From contig NC_079147.1 in NCBI RefSeq assembly GCF_945859685.1, positions 283,193,679-283,257,678 on the forward strand: a DNA stretch of 64,000 bases, written 5' to 3'. This document shows positions 10,639-23,375 of this stretch, one piece after another. Source of the DNA: Eupeodes corollae. Taxonomy: Eukaryota > Arthropoda > Insecta > Diptera > Syrphidae. The number at the start of each line of letters is the position of its first letter. Position 1 is the first letter of the stretch. The translations under genes were made by a program, and so were the position numbers. The notes under the pieces were generated by a model, which did not search any database, was not told the origin of the DNA, and saw only the letters and a program-made list of their open reading frames with translations.

Positions 10639-12870
10639 TTACTTACTTACTTAGGTCCTCAGACTTGTTAAGCCCGTTGGGAACCCCTTAATGGTGATGT
10701 GTTTCAGCTCCCTCCAATTTTTGCATAGTGACGCTGATTCTGCCTTGACTGTCCTGCGCCGTGTGCTTCTCGGTTGTCCAGCTATTCTTCCTTCTTGTGT
10801 GAGCAAATTCCAATGCATTGCTTGGCCTGCAATGTAGTCGTAACATTTTCGAAGCGTATGTCCAATCCATTGCCACTTACGCCTTCGTATTATAGAGGCA
10901 ATAGATTCCTGGCCTGCCTTTTATGAAGGATTCCATTTAATGTACGGTTTAGCTAGAAAATCCTTACGATGTTACGAAGACATCTATTCACGAAGGTTTG
11001 CAGATTTTTTGTAATGGCTGAAGTAACCTTCCAAGTGCTGCACCTATAAAGAAGCACAGGTTCGACATTTGTGCGAAACGTTCGTAAATTTGTTCTTAAG
11101 CTGATAGAGTTATTCCTCCAAATTTTCGACAACATACCGAACGCCACTTTTGCTGATGATATCTTGTTCGGTTCCGCCTTCAATGAAGACGAAGGTATTG
11201 ACAGCTCTCCACTTTTTTAACCGGTTGCGAGGAAATATATATTTGAGATTATGGTCGGGTTCCGAGGTTGATCATTTTTGTTTTGCTGGAATTAATTTTC
11301 AGACCCACATCTTCTGCTTCTTTCTTCACACTTGTTTTCATTTGATCGAGATCCATGATCCTATGAGAGAGTAAGCAAACATCGTCCGCGTATTGCAAGT
11401 GCTTTAAATAGGATGTCAAAGTCCATTAGATCCCTCCGCTACCTGACAAAGTTGCGCACAGTTCAGCGCATATCACCAATAAAAACAATATTGGCAACAG
11501 AATACAGCCCTTGCTGACTCCGATACGGATTTCAAAATCATCTGACAACCGATGCATCGTGCAGATGCATCCGTAAAGCTAACCAGATATACTCCCTGTT
11601 AACGCTATCAAAGATAGTACCCGTGGCATGATGGTTAGTGCGTTGGACTGTCATGCGAGAGGTCTTGGGTCCGATACCTGCCTTTGCCACCTAAAGTGCT
11701 TTCACAAATTAGCCGTTCGGATTTGGCATATAAACTGTATTTCCCCCCATCCATGGTCGAGAATTGTAAGTCACTAGGCCCTGGTTCTCTACCGACTGTT
11801 GCGCCACCTAATTTATTTATTTATGCTTTAACGCTTTCAAAGGCGTTTTTGAAGTGAATGAACAGCAGGTGTAGTGGTGATCGATATTCAATGCCCTGTT
11901 TAATAATGATATCCGTAGGGTGTTGATGTCAACAATACAGGAGGACCCAGCTCGGAATCTTCTTGATTGGCATCGAGTGTGGCCTCAAGGTGTTCTCTGA
12001 TGCGTTCCAGTATGACTTTTGCTACTATTTTGGTAACGGCAGGTAGAACGCAAATTCCTTCCCAGTTTTCGCACTTTGTTAGATCTCCTTTTTTTGGGAG
12101 CTTGACGATAATTCCCTTCTTCGACTCATCAGGGAAGCTTTCGGTGGTCCAGGCTTATTTTATGAACGCATAAAGCAGTTCGCTTGATGACTTTAGCGCT
12201 GCTTGTGCGGTGGGGATTAGGGGATTAGTTTGTTCAGGCGCTTCAGAAAGCATCGGCTGCACTTTGTTTACAAACGAGGAAAAGTGTTCTTCCCACCTTC
12301 TGACTTGCTCATCCACCGAACTTATCACAATACCGTCTACTTTTTTCACCAGGTGTTGCTTTGAGGTATGTGCGGTCCTGCTGTCGCACCTGTTTGCATC
12401 ATCTTCTGCTTCTTGCTCAATGCGCTGATGTAGTTACGCTTGTCACGGCTTACACTGCGGTGAACCTCTATCTTTTTCATGTGGTTCGAGGACGCCAGTT
12501 CATTTCTTTCTTCCACTTGTTCAGCAATTATTCGAGCCCTTAACTGTTTCCGTTCGTTGATCTTTGTCCAAGATTCTTCTGAAAGCCAAGTGTTGTTGCT
12601 TCCTTTTTTAAGACCGACTGTTCTGTCAGCACCCGAAATGAAAACATTTTCACAGCATTCCAATTCCGTTCGATGTCGTCATGTACAGTGCTGCTGATTG
12701 TTCTCACTTCGTGAGACAGATAGTCACTGAATTGTTGACGAGTTGTGGGATCTTTTATCCTGGCGATTTTGAATTCAGGGGCTCGCGTTATTCAGTTGGA
12801 TGTTCGAACTGTAGCTATACGCAATCTTAGGGTAGCTATCATTAAGTGGTGGTCCCGAGCACAGTTTGTG
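10639..12870 (-). mobile_element. RTE-type retrotransposon, separate lineage, interrupted by a SINE
   Basis: The left end is a (TAAG)n tail on the minus strand (10639-10653). Minus-strand remnants include a C-terminal region ending 'WRELKHITIKGFPTG', then upstream YADDVCLLSHRIMDL (YADD at 11392-11381), a KKEGIIVKLPKKG-like RT block (~12070-12115) and the linker between endonuclease and RT (~12155-12700). Frames are broken throughout. The sequence differs clearly from the other RTE copies here, so it is another lineage with the same tail type. The SINE at 11614-11827 splits it: reading resumes correctly on the other side. The upstream endonuclease is missing (5' truncation near 12870). Confidence 0.75.
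11614..11827 (+). repeat. SINE with target-site duplication, nested in RTE
   Basis: Head with A box TGGCATGATGG (11624-11634) and a weakened B box GGGTCCGATACC (11667-11678). The body and an (ATTT)n-type tail follow. It is flanked by TTAACGCTATCAAAG (11599-11613) and TTAACGCTTTCAAAG (11828-11842), a 15-bp duplication with one difference. This is direct evidence of target-primed retroposition. Internal deletion relative to other copies (the 'cctcgcaagaggcag' block is absent). Confidence 0.88.
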
Positions 12871-15300
12871 TTCAAACATTCAAAAAATCTACATAGCTCG
12901 AATTTATTAATATTAATACTTAAAATTTCAATAATCCTGTTTGATCTTCCGGTTGAATATCATTTTCATTTCTTCAAACTAAAAACATTTAATTTCTGAC
13001 TTAAGCATTCCAACCTTGGTCTGGTATGATAATATAATAAATTTCAAACAGAAACTTAAACAAATAAAAAACTTAATTTGTTCTTTCTTTGCTCAATATC
13101 ACCTGTTTCTCATAATCAACCATAAAGAAACCATTTTCAAAAAACTTCAATATAAAATGTCCTCAAACAAAAGAAAAAATAATAGAATACGAAAGATAAA
13201 AAATATCTTTTTCTCTCTAACACAAAATCCACAAAAATATTAAAAAAAAAAAAGAATAATTATTATAATGAAACTTTCGTTCAAGACTTATTCTTTTTCT
13301 GTCTTGCTCTTCCCGTTTTAATTTTTAAAACTAAAATCAATTTCATTTAAACTTTTCTAAACTGTTTTACGACAAGAAAAAAGAATGCCAGAGGAAAAAT
13401 GAATTTTATTTCCCATTCCTCGAACGAATTGCTTTCGAGCATCAATCATTTGTGTAAGTTTCATAATCTCCTCGTCCTTTTCAAAGCTCAAGCCAATTAC
13501 AGAATGTCCTTGATGTCACGACAAGTTCCTGTTAACTACGGTACTATGCTACTATACTATGAAGAAAAGTCATCTTGTGACGGACGACAACGACGACGCA
13601 CATTGAACAAGAAAAAAGAAAATATTCAAAAGAATTTATCATTTTATTTTAAACATTTTTTCACTCGACACGAATAGAAAAGTAAATAATCCTTGACCAT
13701 GATGGTTGTAAACAGCCTTCGCATCAGTTGGAATTCCTGTCACAGCATTCAACTTAACGACAAAATGATAATATTAACGTTTAATATCCTGCTCCTGGTC
13801 CTGCGATTTCTGTGCGTTCGGGTGGTTAGTTTGTTCCTTCTTCTGGTTTTCCACATGGAGGGGAAGAGAAAATAAGGAGAAAAAAAAGAAATATCAGACA
13901 AATTTGTCAACAATTTAGATTCTTAGGTTTTATTTCATTTCTTGTTTGGCTTCGGAGCAGAACTTCTCTCTGGTGGAAGATTGTTCGGCAAAACCAAGCA
14001 CGCCATCTATTGAAGACCCTAACCATCATGAAAAGCAATCCTTTGTCCCTCCCGGTGTGAATATGTTAATGTGGCATCTCTGATTCCAGAATCATTTGCC
14101 TTTGGTGTTTTGCTAGGCAAAATGCATTCCACATGCAATTTGCATGCCGACTTTATCCTGACTCTGACTCTGCCTCTGACTGCCAATGCCGGCTGTTTGG
14201 GGCTACTGGGCTGCTTCTGATGGCTGGTGGCTGCTGGCTGCCGACAGCGACAACGTCGACGACGACAAGGAAATAAAATATCTGCGCTTGCTGCGATAGC
14301 AAAAGAAGATACTCCTCCAGCAAGTTCAGGTTTATATGGCATACCCTCTGCCAGCTCATATTCATAGATGCTCCGAGCTTCGAGCTCCGAGTTAGGAGGA
14401 GGAGTGCACCCAACTATCTAGACCCATAGCGAGGAGGTATATATTCCTACATATCTCCCAATGGCCATAAAGTCGATCTTAAACGATTTATTTATTTTTT
14501 TTTGTCTTTTCGGGGGAGCGACATGACGTTTGGGAATATAGAATTTGTACGATTCCGTGCTGCGCATCGCTGGAGATGGGGTTTTTCATGCATAAAAATC
14601 TGTAAAATCAAGACGATGCTGCCGGGTGTAGGATATACTCCTGATGCTTCTGGCTGCTGGATTTCTCAGTAATGATTGGAGCGATGGAGACAGATTCTAA
14701 CACAATGGAATGGTTAAGTAACTATACCCAACTATGCAACTTTAAGACTACGACTACAAGTATATTGGGATGTGGTGATGGTCCATTGGAATAGCGCAAA
14801 TATAGCTTTGGGGACAAAATGCTGTTTTAACCACTGTTATCGTTGCACTATTCCCGGTGAACGCTACTAAATTAACCACGATGTTAGATCCACAGAACAA
14901 TTCCACCTGTGCTGACCCCAGAGAATATCTCAGCTCAGCAGAGTCAGCTGGCGGTGCGGTGTGTATATATGGTAAGCAGAAAGCATCAGTACAGTTTTTT
15001 GAGGTATTCCTATACATATTTTTGTACCCAAGTTGTGATGCAATGTTCGGAACTGAGATCTGAACATGCAGAACACATGCTGTTGCTTTGGTAGAAAATT
15101 CGTCTGGAGAGCAGTGTTGCCAGTAACTGTCGTAAATTTCACTTGAAATATGTTTCAGGTAAGGTTTGGTTTTTCAATTGAACTGGTTTTCATCATAAAA
15201 CTAACTTCAGAGGCCATTCTTTAAATATTGTGGACGCAAATAAAGCTTCGGTAACCGGTTTTCTCTTAGAAAAATTTATTAAAATATTTTGGAGGAAATT
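12871..15300. other. Low-copy DNA, no gene recognised
   Basis: Moderately GC-richer islands (13990-14440 and 14860-15120) lie among AT-rich DNA. Open frames of 60-107 codons (for example 14019-14342 minus) are low in complexity and show no domain. Could be intron or regulatory DNA. Confidence 0.45.
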
Positions 15301-15720
15301 TTCCATTAAGCGGGATTTTCTTAGATGGATTGAAAAAATAAACTCGAAAAGCATAAAGTAGTTCATATGAGGTAAATTGTTAAAAGGGGGTTTTATTAAT
15401 CGGGCAATTCCTTTAAATAGGTTACTTCCAGTTTAGTTACAAAAATGAAATCTAAAAAAACGTGCTCCAGATATAAGGGGAAACAAAATATTTGTATTGC
15501 ATTAACAGGTGAAAAAAGTAGATTGAGATGTTTTTCTTTAAGCGGGTTTCTCTAAGGAAGGTTGAAAAAAAAGTTTTGCAGACTTTTTTCAACCGGCAAA
15601 GCAAAAAGTATGAAAATGAAATTTACAGGTTAAAATAGTATTTTATATAATTTTGTTTTACCATTAAGCGGGTTTCTCCAAAAAAGATTTTAAAAGTACT
15701 TCTTTTTGGTACCGGCAACA
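15301..15720. repeat. Degenerate internal repeat around 'ttaagcgggttt'
   Basis: 'attaagcggg' plus a T-rich run and a 'tgaaaaa' segment recurs at about 15307, 15538 and 15664, with a weaker 'ttaatcgggcaatt' at 15395. Spacing is irregular (88-143 bp). The function is unknown. Confidence 0.45.
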
Positions 15721-16044
15721 TATTTTCTGATTATAAGTTAAATAAATATAATAGTATTTTTATTAAGATAAAAAGTTTCAAGGTATATGGGATGGAACAA
15801 CTTTGAAGTCAATATCTGCATCAATCAATTTTGTATTTTTAGTAATACAAATTTAAAAACTTCTTTCTGTAGCTTTTGATGTTGTTATTTGTTTAAATAA
15901 ATCATTTAAAGTCGATATCATTTGTAATTCTTGAGATGTGGCTGACGAAGAAAGCCACCCCAAAGCATGCTCCCACTTATCTGTGCGATTTGGTCAGAAA
16001 AAAGTATGCGCGATCAACTTAAACTCAATATTTTTCTGATAAAA
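15721..16044. other. Spacer, nothing recognised
   Basis: No coding or repeat signal that I can name between the 'ttaagcggg' repeats and the RTE copy. Confidence 0.4.
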
Positions 16045-17270
16045 GTATACCTTCTAAGCTGCACCAACTGTAGAAGAAATCACTCTATACTTAACATAGC
16101 TTAATCAATCTTCTACGCCGTAATATTTGAACGTCTTAAGCCCGTCAGCTACCTGATAGGTCCTTATCAGTGTGGTTTAAGACCAGAAAAGTCCACACTC
16201 GATTAAATATTCACGTTACGGTGGAAACTGGAAGATCCTGGAACCCCAAGAAAATCAAATCGCATATGAAAGCATCTACAGGGACAAGCTGTATAGAGCC
16301 AAGCTCGTCCGTTTGTACAGGATAATTATAGCAAATTCGCGATGTTCCATAATGACTGGAAACAACTTAACAGAACTTCTCGATGTCAAAAAAGGCTTTA
16401 GACAAAGTGATACGCTGTCATTTGATTTCTTAAATAGTCCTTGAAAGAATAGTACAAAGCTCCCACGTCAACCCTAGAGACACTATCTTTCAAAAGTCTT
16501 TCCAATAACTGGTATATGCCGATAATATTGGCATAATCGGAAAAACTCAGTGTGTTTTCAATGGTGCTTGTGTGAGATTTGAGGCAGAGGAAGCAAAAAT
16601 GGATTTAACGGTTAATGGGGTTAAAAAAAAGATCTTGCTGTCATCGAGAAAGGACCTACAACACCAATGTCTCGTTCAAAACGTCACCATTGACAAACGT
16701 AACTTCGAGGTAGTTAAGAACTTCGTCTACCTTTCGGCTCCGCTATGAATGCAGAAAACAACATTAGAGATCAAACGAAGAATAACTCTTGCTAACCGCT
16801 GATGTTTCTTTGAGCTAATAAGCAATTAAGTGTCAAAACCCTCTCTCAATGGGACGAAAGTGTCACTATACAAGCCCCTCATCACCCTGTCCTGCTATAT
16901 ACGGTCGTTTCGAGAGAAAAGTTCTTCGCATGATCTACGGTCCCGTATGCATAGAAGGGGAGTGGAGCAGACAATGGAACGAGAGCTGTACGGGCTGTAC
17001 TGTATAGCTATGTAGACTTATCCAAAAGGATAAAGGTCAAACGTCTTAGATGTCTGGGGCACGTGGATGGCATTTAAAGTGTTGCTTCGGATCCAAAACT
17101 CTTCGAATCCACACCCACAGGACAGCGCAGTAGAAGAAGGATCACTTGGTGTCACAATTTAAAAGTGACCTCACCCAACTTGGAGTCCGAAACTGGTTAG
17201 GGACCGAACTATAAGATGGAGAATTTTGTTGGTTGCAGCCTTAGTTCATAGACGACTGAATTGTCATTTT
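16045..17270 (+). pseudogene. RTE retrotransposon relic (second subfamily)
   Basis: Plus-strand reverse transcriptase remnants appear in the correct order: 'ERLKPVSYLIGPYQCGLRPEKSTLD', 'DVKKGFRQSDTLSFDF', 'YADN' (YADD mutated, ~16516), 'VKKKILLSSRKD', 'RNFEVVKNFVYL', 'RKVLRMIYGPVCIEGE', then the C-terminal 'RLRCLGHVDG' and 'DLTQLGVRNW'. Many frameshifts. A deletion removes the YRDELYRAMSSFG part. The wording is nearer to the copy at 37.1-38.5 kb than to those at 20.8 or 49.5 kb. No clear tail is preserved. Confidence 0.7.
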
Positions 17271-17760
17271 AAGAAGAAAATAAGTGTTTTACTTGAAACT
17301 GAAAAATTAATATTAAAGGCTGCCACCTTAGCTGATGGTACTTTTCTGATTATTGTACTTATAAAAAGAACAACAAGCGACAAATATTTTTAGTAGACCT
17401 CTGGCCTATAATTATAATATATTGACCATCAAAGAGAAAAGAAAAAGGTAAAATAAATTTCAGTTTTATGTATTTTACTAAGGAATGTTAAAAAGCTAGT
17501 GTCAGGAGTCCAAGGGCCCTTGGAAACTGTTGATTTGCCAGACCATATGAGCATGGCAACACTAAGGAAGTGATTTCAGCTAATACTTTTTTTACAGACG
17601 CTGAGTACTGCAACCCTGCCTTGAACCTCAATAAGGATTTTAATGTCATCTTTCCTGACCAAAAGGATTGAAATGAAGGCATGGTTCGGAATACTTCGAT
17701 ACCACTAGATTTTTTTTTAGATTTTGAATAAGATTTTATTAGATACAATAATTTATAATA
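17271..17760. other. Spacer between RTE relic and LINE
   Basis: An 86-codon minus frame (17488-17748) is open but unrecognised. The right end merges into the probable 3' untranslated end of the neighbouring LINE. Confidence 0.35.
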
Positions 17761-20600
17761 ATTTACATAAGGTTTACAAATCTTTTATGACATGGCAAAA
17801 GCCGTCTGTCAGATTGACAATATAATTGTAATTTAACAAAATAGTTACTCAAGTTACCTTTAATTATTATAATGAAAATGATTCTCTTTAAATTTGGTTT
17901 CGATATCGTAATGCGGATTTTACAAATTGGAAAAGAGCCGACCAATCATTTCATTCAAAAGATAAATAACTTCTTCCGTTGTCAAAATAGCTTTTCCTAG
18001 GTATAGTTTTCGTATTTCTTTAAGTAATGGACATATTCCCACAAAATCCATTATATCTTCACGAGCATTCAGATTACAAATACTACATTGGATTGGGAGA
18101 TCTGCGCGGTGGGGTATAAAATTTAACTCTCCCCGTGTTTTAAAAATGGAAGATATTTTATTAACACTCTCGTTATTTCCGAAATAACTTATCTTGCTGA
18201 GATCGTGATCGAGCTTGGGTTAATATACTATGTATATTCAAGATTGTGCTTCTTCATTTGATGAAAGTTGAACGCTTCTAGATTGAACGGGCACCCGGTC
18301 TTCTCAGCCAATTCCCTCCACTTTTTAAAACATGACAATGTTTTTCCAAGGCACAGGTTGCTACTGTTTTAGGAAGACGAGATTCATTCATGTTAAGCAC
18401 TTTAAGGATGTAGTCGAAATGTAGTTTCAGTGTTGTGTTGTATATTGGTGGAAGTCCAGTTTCAATATGGAACATATAAGTGGGCGTTGAAATGAGCAGG
18501 TGTAGTACTCGTTTGAGAAAAAATCTAAGCAGTTGTTCGACAGTCTCATATTGAAGGTATCCCCAAGCCTGGGCTGCATACAACATAATCGATCGAGCAG
18601 TAGCATCAAATATCTGGCATTTTGCACATAGTCCAATATTTTTTTATTTTTCGTGCAGCTGAACCAAGTAGAGTTGATAGCATTTTTTGAACTTTTTAGT
18701 TTTTCTCCTAAATGAAACTTCATACTATTTTGTGTCGTCATTATCAAGCCAAGGTATTTATAGTTGTCTACTATTTCTACAGGAACCCCAGCAAGTTTCC
18801 AATTAAAATTACCACTCCGAAGTCCATTACCACTACCTAACACCATTATCTCAGATTTTGCACGATTTACGGTTAGGTTCCATCTTTTGCAGTACTCTTC
18901 CAATTTGGTAATCATCATCTGAAGTTTTATGGGAGAGTCGGCTAACATCACAATGTCATCAGCATACATCAAGACTTTGATTAGACTGCCTCGTATGTCA
19001 ATCCCACCATTTAAGTAACAAACTATATCATCAAGGAAGACGGAGAACAGTAGTGTGCTCAAGATACATCCTTGTCTCAAACCCATAGGAGTCAAAAAAC
19101 ATTCCGACATCGAGGTCCCGTCCCAAACTTTTGCTAAGCAATTTCTATACATTTTTTTAGTGTTTTCTCATTTTAAATGGTAGACCTAATACCGATAGTT
19201 TATAAAACCTTAAATCTCTATCAGCACTTTCAAATGCGGATTTAAAGTCTATAAAATAAGCAGCAGCCAGCTTGAAATTCACTTAGTATCTGATGGTTCT
19301 CAAACCCATTGGTTAAGCGCTTATACAAAATACTTCCAAATATCTTGCGGATTGTATTAAATAGTGAAATCCCTCTATAGTTTTCAACCACATTATGGTT
19401 TCCTTTTTTAAAAACTGGAAGAATAACAGATGATTCAAAGCATGGAAAGATATAATCATTTTCATACAATTCATTGAGCTGATGTAAAAAGCGTTTGGCA
19501 AAATCGTCAGTACAGTACTTAAAAAATTCGTGATTGATTTCATCTCCTCCAGGCGTTTTGGCTTCCTTAATTTCAGCTAGTACTGCTCCTAGTTCTGTAA
19601 TTGTGAAAGGTAGGTCCATTTTTTGATCGTTGTTGTAATTGACGCAATACTGAAAAGATAGAGCTGACTTCTCTACATTTAAAAGGGGTTGAAAATATAT
19701 TTTTAAATCCGATGTGGGTATGTTTATACCAATCCTAAGCTATGATCCATTTAAAATACGAATTGCTTTCCAAAACTCTTTAGTATTTCTACTCCCAATT
19801 ATGATCTGTGCGTTTTCTTCGTAGTATTAAGCTTTCTTAAGCGAACAGATTTCTTTGAACGTCGCTTTTTCTTTGACATACTCTTGTTTAAAATAACAGG
19901 TATCAAACTTTCTAAATAGCTCGGCTACAATCATTATCAAACCATTGCTGTTTAGCTTGAAGTTGATAAGTTCTTTTGATAACTTTCGGCGTTGCTTTGC
20001 GAATAAGATATTTTCTATCGATACTGCTTCTCCTTTCGATTGCAATGCATTCATTTGCAAATGTTGTTTGGTACGAACTTTTGCAATTGTAAGAAACAGC
20101 AAAATCACGTAGTGATCTACCTTTTTGTTTTCCCATTTTCATTGAAGAATCCTTGTTCGTTTCCTATAATTGCATTCAGATCTCCTATCACTATCAATTT
20201 TTCCTCCGACTTAAAACAAATGATGTCATTCAAAATGGTGAAATCATCTTCCCGGTGGTTGCAATTTATGTATGCCAGAAGTTTACGGTGCTTACAGGTA
20301 TTACGAAACTTTAAGCTAATAGTGCTATAACCTTCGATGCTTTCAAATTTCAAAAAGTGTTTGTATATTTTCTTAAGGCCATACATACATCAACCACTTG
20401 ATCTTCCAAATTTATTTGTTTTAACCGCTTCAACGCAATCCAACTCGTATTCGTTAATATAATAGTTAAATAATTCATAATTTTCTTTTAATATAAAGGT
20501 TTCAAATAATAAAAACATATCAAAAGCTTTTACAAAATTAAAAAACTTAGAGGACAATAGTTTTGTTTTTAAACATTAACATTATAACTTCAAATATTTA
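17761..20600 (-). mobile_element. Long LINE: endonuclease plus reverse transcriptase, frameshifted
   Basis: Minus strand, 5' to 3'. Endonuclease start 'LKTKLLSSKFFNFVKAF' (~20590) and FETF are followed by YINCNHREDDFTI and VIGDLNAIIG (~20170-20290). The linker has KQQWFDNDCSRA (~19930-20000). The reverse transcriptase includes EIKEAKTPGGDEINHEFFK (19500-19560), VVENYRGISLFN, LRQGCILSTLLFS (~19080) and MYADDIVMLAD (YADD 18966-18955). The C-terminal end carries a CSICN...C metal-binding-like motif (~18060-18110). Frames shift several times, so it is inactive, but coverage is nearly complete from mid-endonuclease to the C-terminus. It is the same family as 40069-41837. The motifs suggest the CR1/Jockey superfamily; the exact clade is not assigned. 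There is no RNase H. Confidence 0.78.
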
Positions 20601-20756
20601 AATATTTAAGATCATTACTAATAATACTAAGCGACTGACAGACGGCTATTTCTTAATTTTCAGAAATATTAACTAGTAAAGATTCCGATACACCCATTAT
20701 TTTATGTTATTTTTATTTTACTATATCTTAACTGACGAGTCAAAGATGGAGTGTGG

Positions 20757-22742
20757 AGTTACTTACTTACTTAAGGTGTCGCTACAGTCCGGGGCGGACC
20801 TGGGCCTCAACCAACATGCGTCTCCAGCCAGCTCGGTCCCTAGCTAGCTGTCTCCAGTTTCGCACGCCAAGTTGGTTGAGATCCTCTCCCACCTGGGTGT
20901 GCCACCTGAGTCGCGGTCTTCCTCTACTGCGCCGCCGTCCCTCGGGATTGGATTCGAAGACCTTCCGGGCTGGAGCGTTGATGTCCATTTGCTCTACATG
21001 ACCTAGCCATCTAAGCCGTTGGATTTTAATTCTGCTAACTAGGTCAGTGTTGCTGTACACCCCGTACAGTTTGTCGTTATATCTTCTCCATTCTCCATCT
21101 ATGCGTACTGGACCAAAAATCACGCGAAGAATTTTTCTCTCGAAGCAAATATGCTCTCATCTTTCTTTGACAGGGTCCAGGCCTCAGCGCCATAAATGAA
21201 AACCGGGATGATGAGTGTCTTATAGATGGTGATTTTAGAAGCTCGAGAGAGGACTTTACTTCTCACTTGTCTTCTAAGTCCAAAGAAGCACCGATTTACA
21301 AGAGTTATTCTTCGTTCGATTTCAACGCTGGTGTCGTTGTCTGTGTTAATAGCGGTGCCTAGGTAGACAAAGTCCTTAACTACCTCAAAGTTATAGCTGT
21401 CCATGGTAACTTTTTGTCCAAGACGTCGTCTTTCAGTGTCCTTTTTTGATGACAGCATATACTTGGTCTTGCCCTCATTGACCACTAAACCCATCTTCTT
21501 CGCTTCCGTCGCAATGTTCAAAAACGATCCACTGACATCACGCTTTGATAATTATGTCAATATCTTCTGCTTATCCGAGTAATTGGATGAACCTTTGGAA
21601 GATTGTGCCTCTAGTGTTGACGGTTGAGTTTTGCACAACTCTTTCCAGGACGATGTTGAAGAAGTCGCATGACAGTGCATCGCTTTGTCTAAAACCTTTT
21701 TTGACATCAAATGCATCGGTAAGATCTTTTCCGACCTTGATAGAGCAGGGTGCATTCTCCATCGTAGTTCTGCACAAACGGATAAGTTTGAGAGGGATGC
21801 CAAAACTAGACATTGCTCTTCCCTATATATGCTGTCATACGCGGCTTTAAAATCGATAAAGAGATGGTGGGTATCGATTTGAAGCTCCTGGGTTTTTTCC
21901 AAGATCTACCGTAGTGTGAATATTTGGTCGATAGTAGACCTTCCTGGTCTGAAGCCACACTGATAAAGACCAATCAGGTTGTTGACGAATGGCTTCAGAC
22001 GTTCACATAATACGGCAGAGAGGCTCTTATACGCAATTTTAAGCAGACTGGTGCCTCTGTAGTTGGCGCAGTTCAGAGGGTCTCCTTTCTTAGGTATCGG
22101 GCACACTATGCTGAGATTCCACTCATCGGGCATGCTTTCTTCCGACCATATTTTGCAGATGAGTTGGTGCATGCTCCGTACCAAGTCATCGCCTGCTGCT
22201 TTGAATAGTTCGGCAGCGATGCCGTCAGCTCCATCAGCTTTGTTTGACATAAGCTTAGATATAGCTATCTTCACTTCGTCAAGGTTGGGTTGGCGGAATT
22301 GTTGATCTGCGTCACCGAGGTTGGGTGGTTCTATCTCCCTTAAAGCGGAATTCGGTTCGTCATCGCCGTTATAATAATTTGGAGAAGTGATCTTTCCATA
22401 TTCTCAGCATCGACTGCGGTTCTACTTCGATGTTCCCCTGATCGTCTTTACAGGCTTCGGTTCGTGGCTGGTACCCTTGTTGGATTTTTTTTACCCTTTG
22501 GTAAAATTTATGAACCTCATTCCTGTTCCTCGATCGCGCGCTTCTCATGCTCTCTTTTTTTCCGTCTGAGAAGCCGGTGTTCCTCTCTCCTCTTCTGCTC
22601 GTAGAGCTCGCGAGCAGCTCTAGTCCTTTTGTGCAGCGCCGTTTTGTATGCCTCTTGTTTCGCTGCGTGCGCTTGCCGGCATTCGTCGTCAAACCAGGGG
22701 TTTCGCTGTGGTGGCCGTGTGAAACCTAGCACCAAATTCAAA
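20757..22742 (-). mobile_element. RTE retrotransposon, 5'-truncated
   Basis: A (TAAG)n tail (20758-20774) is followed on the minus strand by a C-terminal domain (RLRWLGHVEQMD, then GRPRLRWHTQ). The reverse transcriptase follows (GFRQSDALSCDFFN, QCGFRPGRSTIDQIFTLR, MPDEWNLSIVCPIPKKGD, SKLMSNKADGADGIAAELF). The basic linker NPWFDDECRQAHAAKQEAY lies at 22600-22740, and the copy stops at LVLGFTRPPQ. The endonuclease is absent, as expected for 5' truncation. The catalytic box is destroyed: the bases for YADD now read stop-Ala-Glu-Asp (~21570). Otherwise long stretches are open (133, 122 and 107 codons). Same subfamily as 5839-7428 and 49483-51216. Confidence 0.85.
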
Positions 22743-22744
22743 CC

Positions 22745-23375
22745 AAAATAGAAACATGGCTATCTGCACTGACAGCCAGGTAGCTGTTATGGCTATCAAT
22801 TTGGCAACCACATTCTCTATAACCGGATTAATGAGTTGGCCAGGCATGACCGGCTCTCTTAAGCTCACTAAAGGGCAAATATTCCTCTTGGAGCTATGAA
22901 GGTCAAAATTTTCTCAAATTTTTTGTCAGAATCCAACCACAGGTGGAACAGTCTATCTGTCTGTACCAAACCCGAAGAGATATGACTTACCTATAGCAAA
23001 AACCGTTCTATCGAACTTTTATGCAGACTCAGTCATGGTATAGCCAGGGTCACTGCAATATGTACCGGACATAGGGTGATCCCTCACCATACTCTATGCT
23101 GCAGCTGTGGAGACCAACATGATAGGTGATAAACTTTCTCTGTAAATGTCCTGCCCTGGCCAGTTCTAGAATATTAAGCTTTGGAAGGAATTAATTAAAG
23201 ATTGAACTTTCCAAGAAGTTAATCAAAGACCTAATTTCCTTCCTTAAAGCAACCAATACATTCAATACAAAGGTCCAACGAGCTTATGGTACCAAATCGG
23301 ACCTTTCCAGCGCCAATTGAGGAACGCAGTAAAGGCTGCTTGTGACTGTCATCGCTACTTATCTACCTACCTATG
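22745..23375 (+). pseudogene. RNase-H-bearing LINE, 3' end (LOA/I-like)
   Basis: The plus strand opens with NMAICTDSQVAVMAI, the DSQAA motif of a LINE-type RNase H. It then shows the conserved downstream frame (CQNPTTGG, a Cys-rich LCCSC-like region, ALASSRILSFG) and ends at RAYGTKSDLSSAN. The tail is of ctac/tacc type. The 61600-62275 copy has the same end and tail. RNase H together with a Cys-rich C-terminus is typical of LOA and I type LINEs; assignment is inferred. Stops and frameshifts make it inactive. Confidence 0.6.

Noticed and set aside
14019..14413. Overlapping minus-strand frames of 107 and 86 codons in a GC-richer island
   Set aside because: Low-complexity composition from cgg/ctg-like runs; two frames open at once argues for composition rather than coding.
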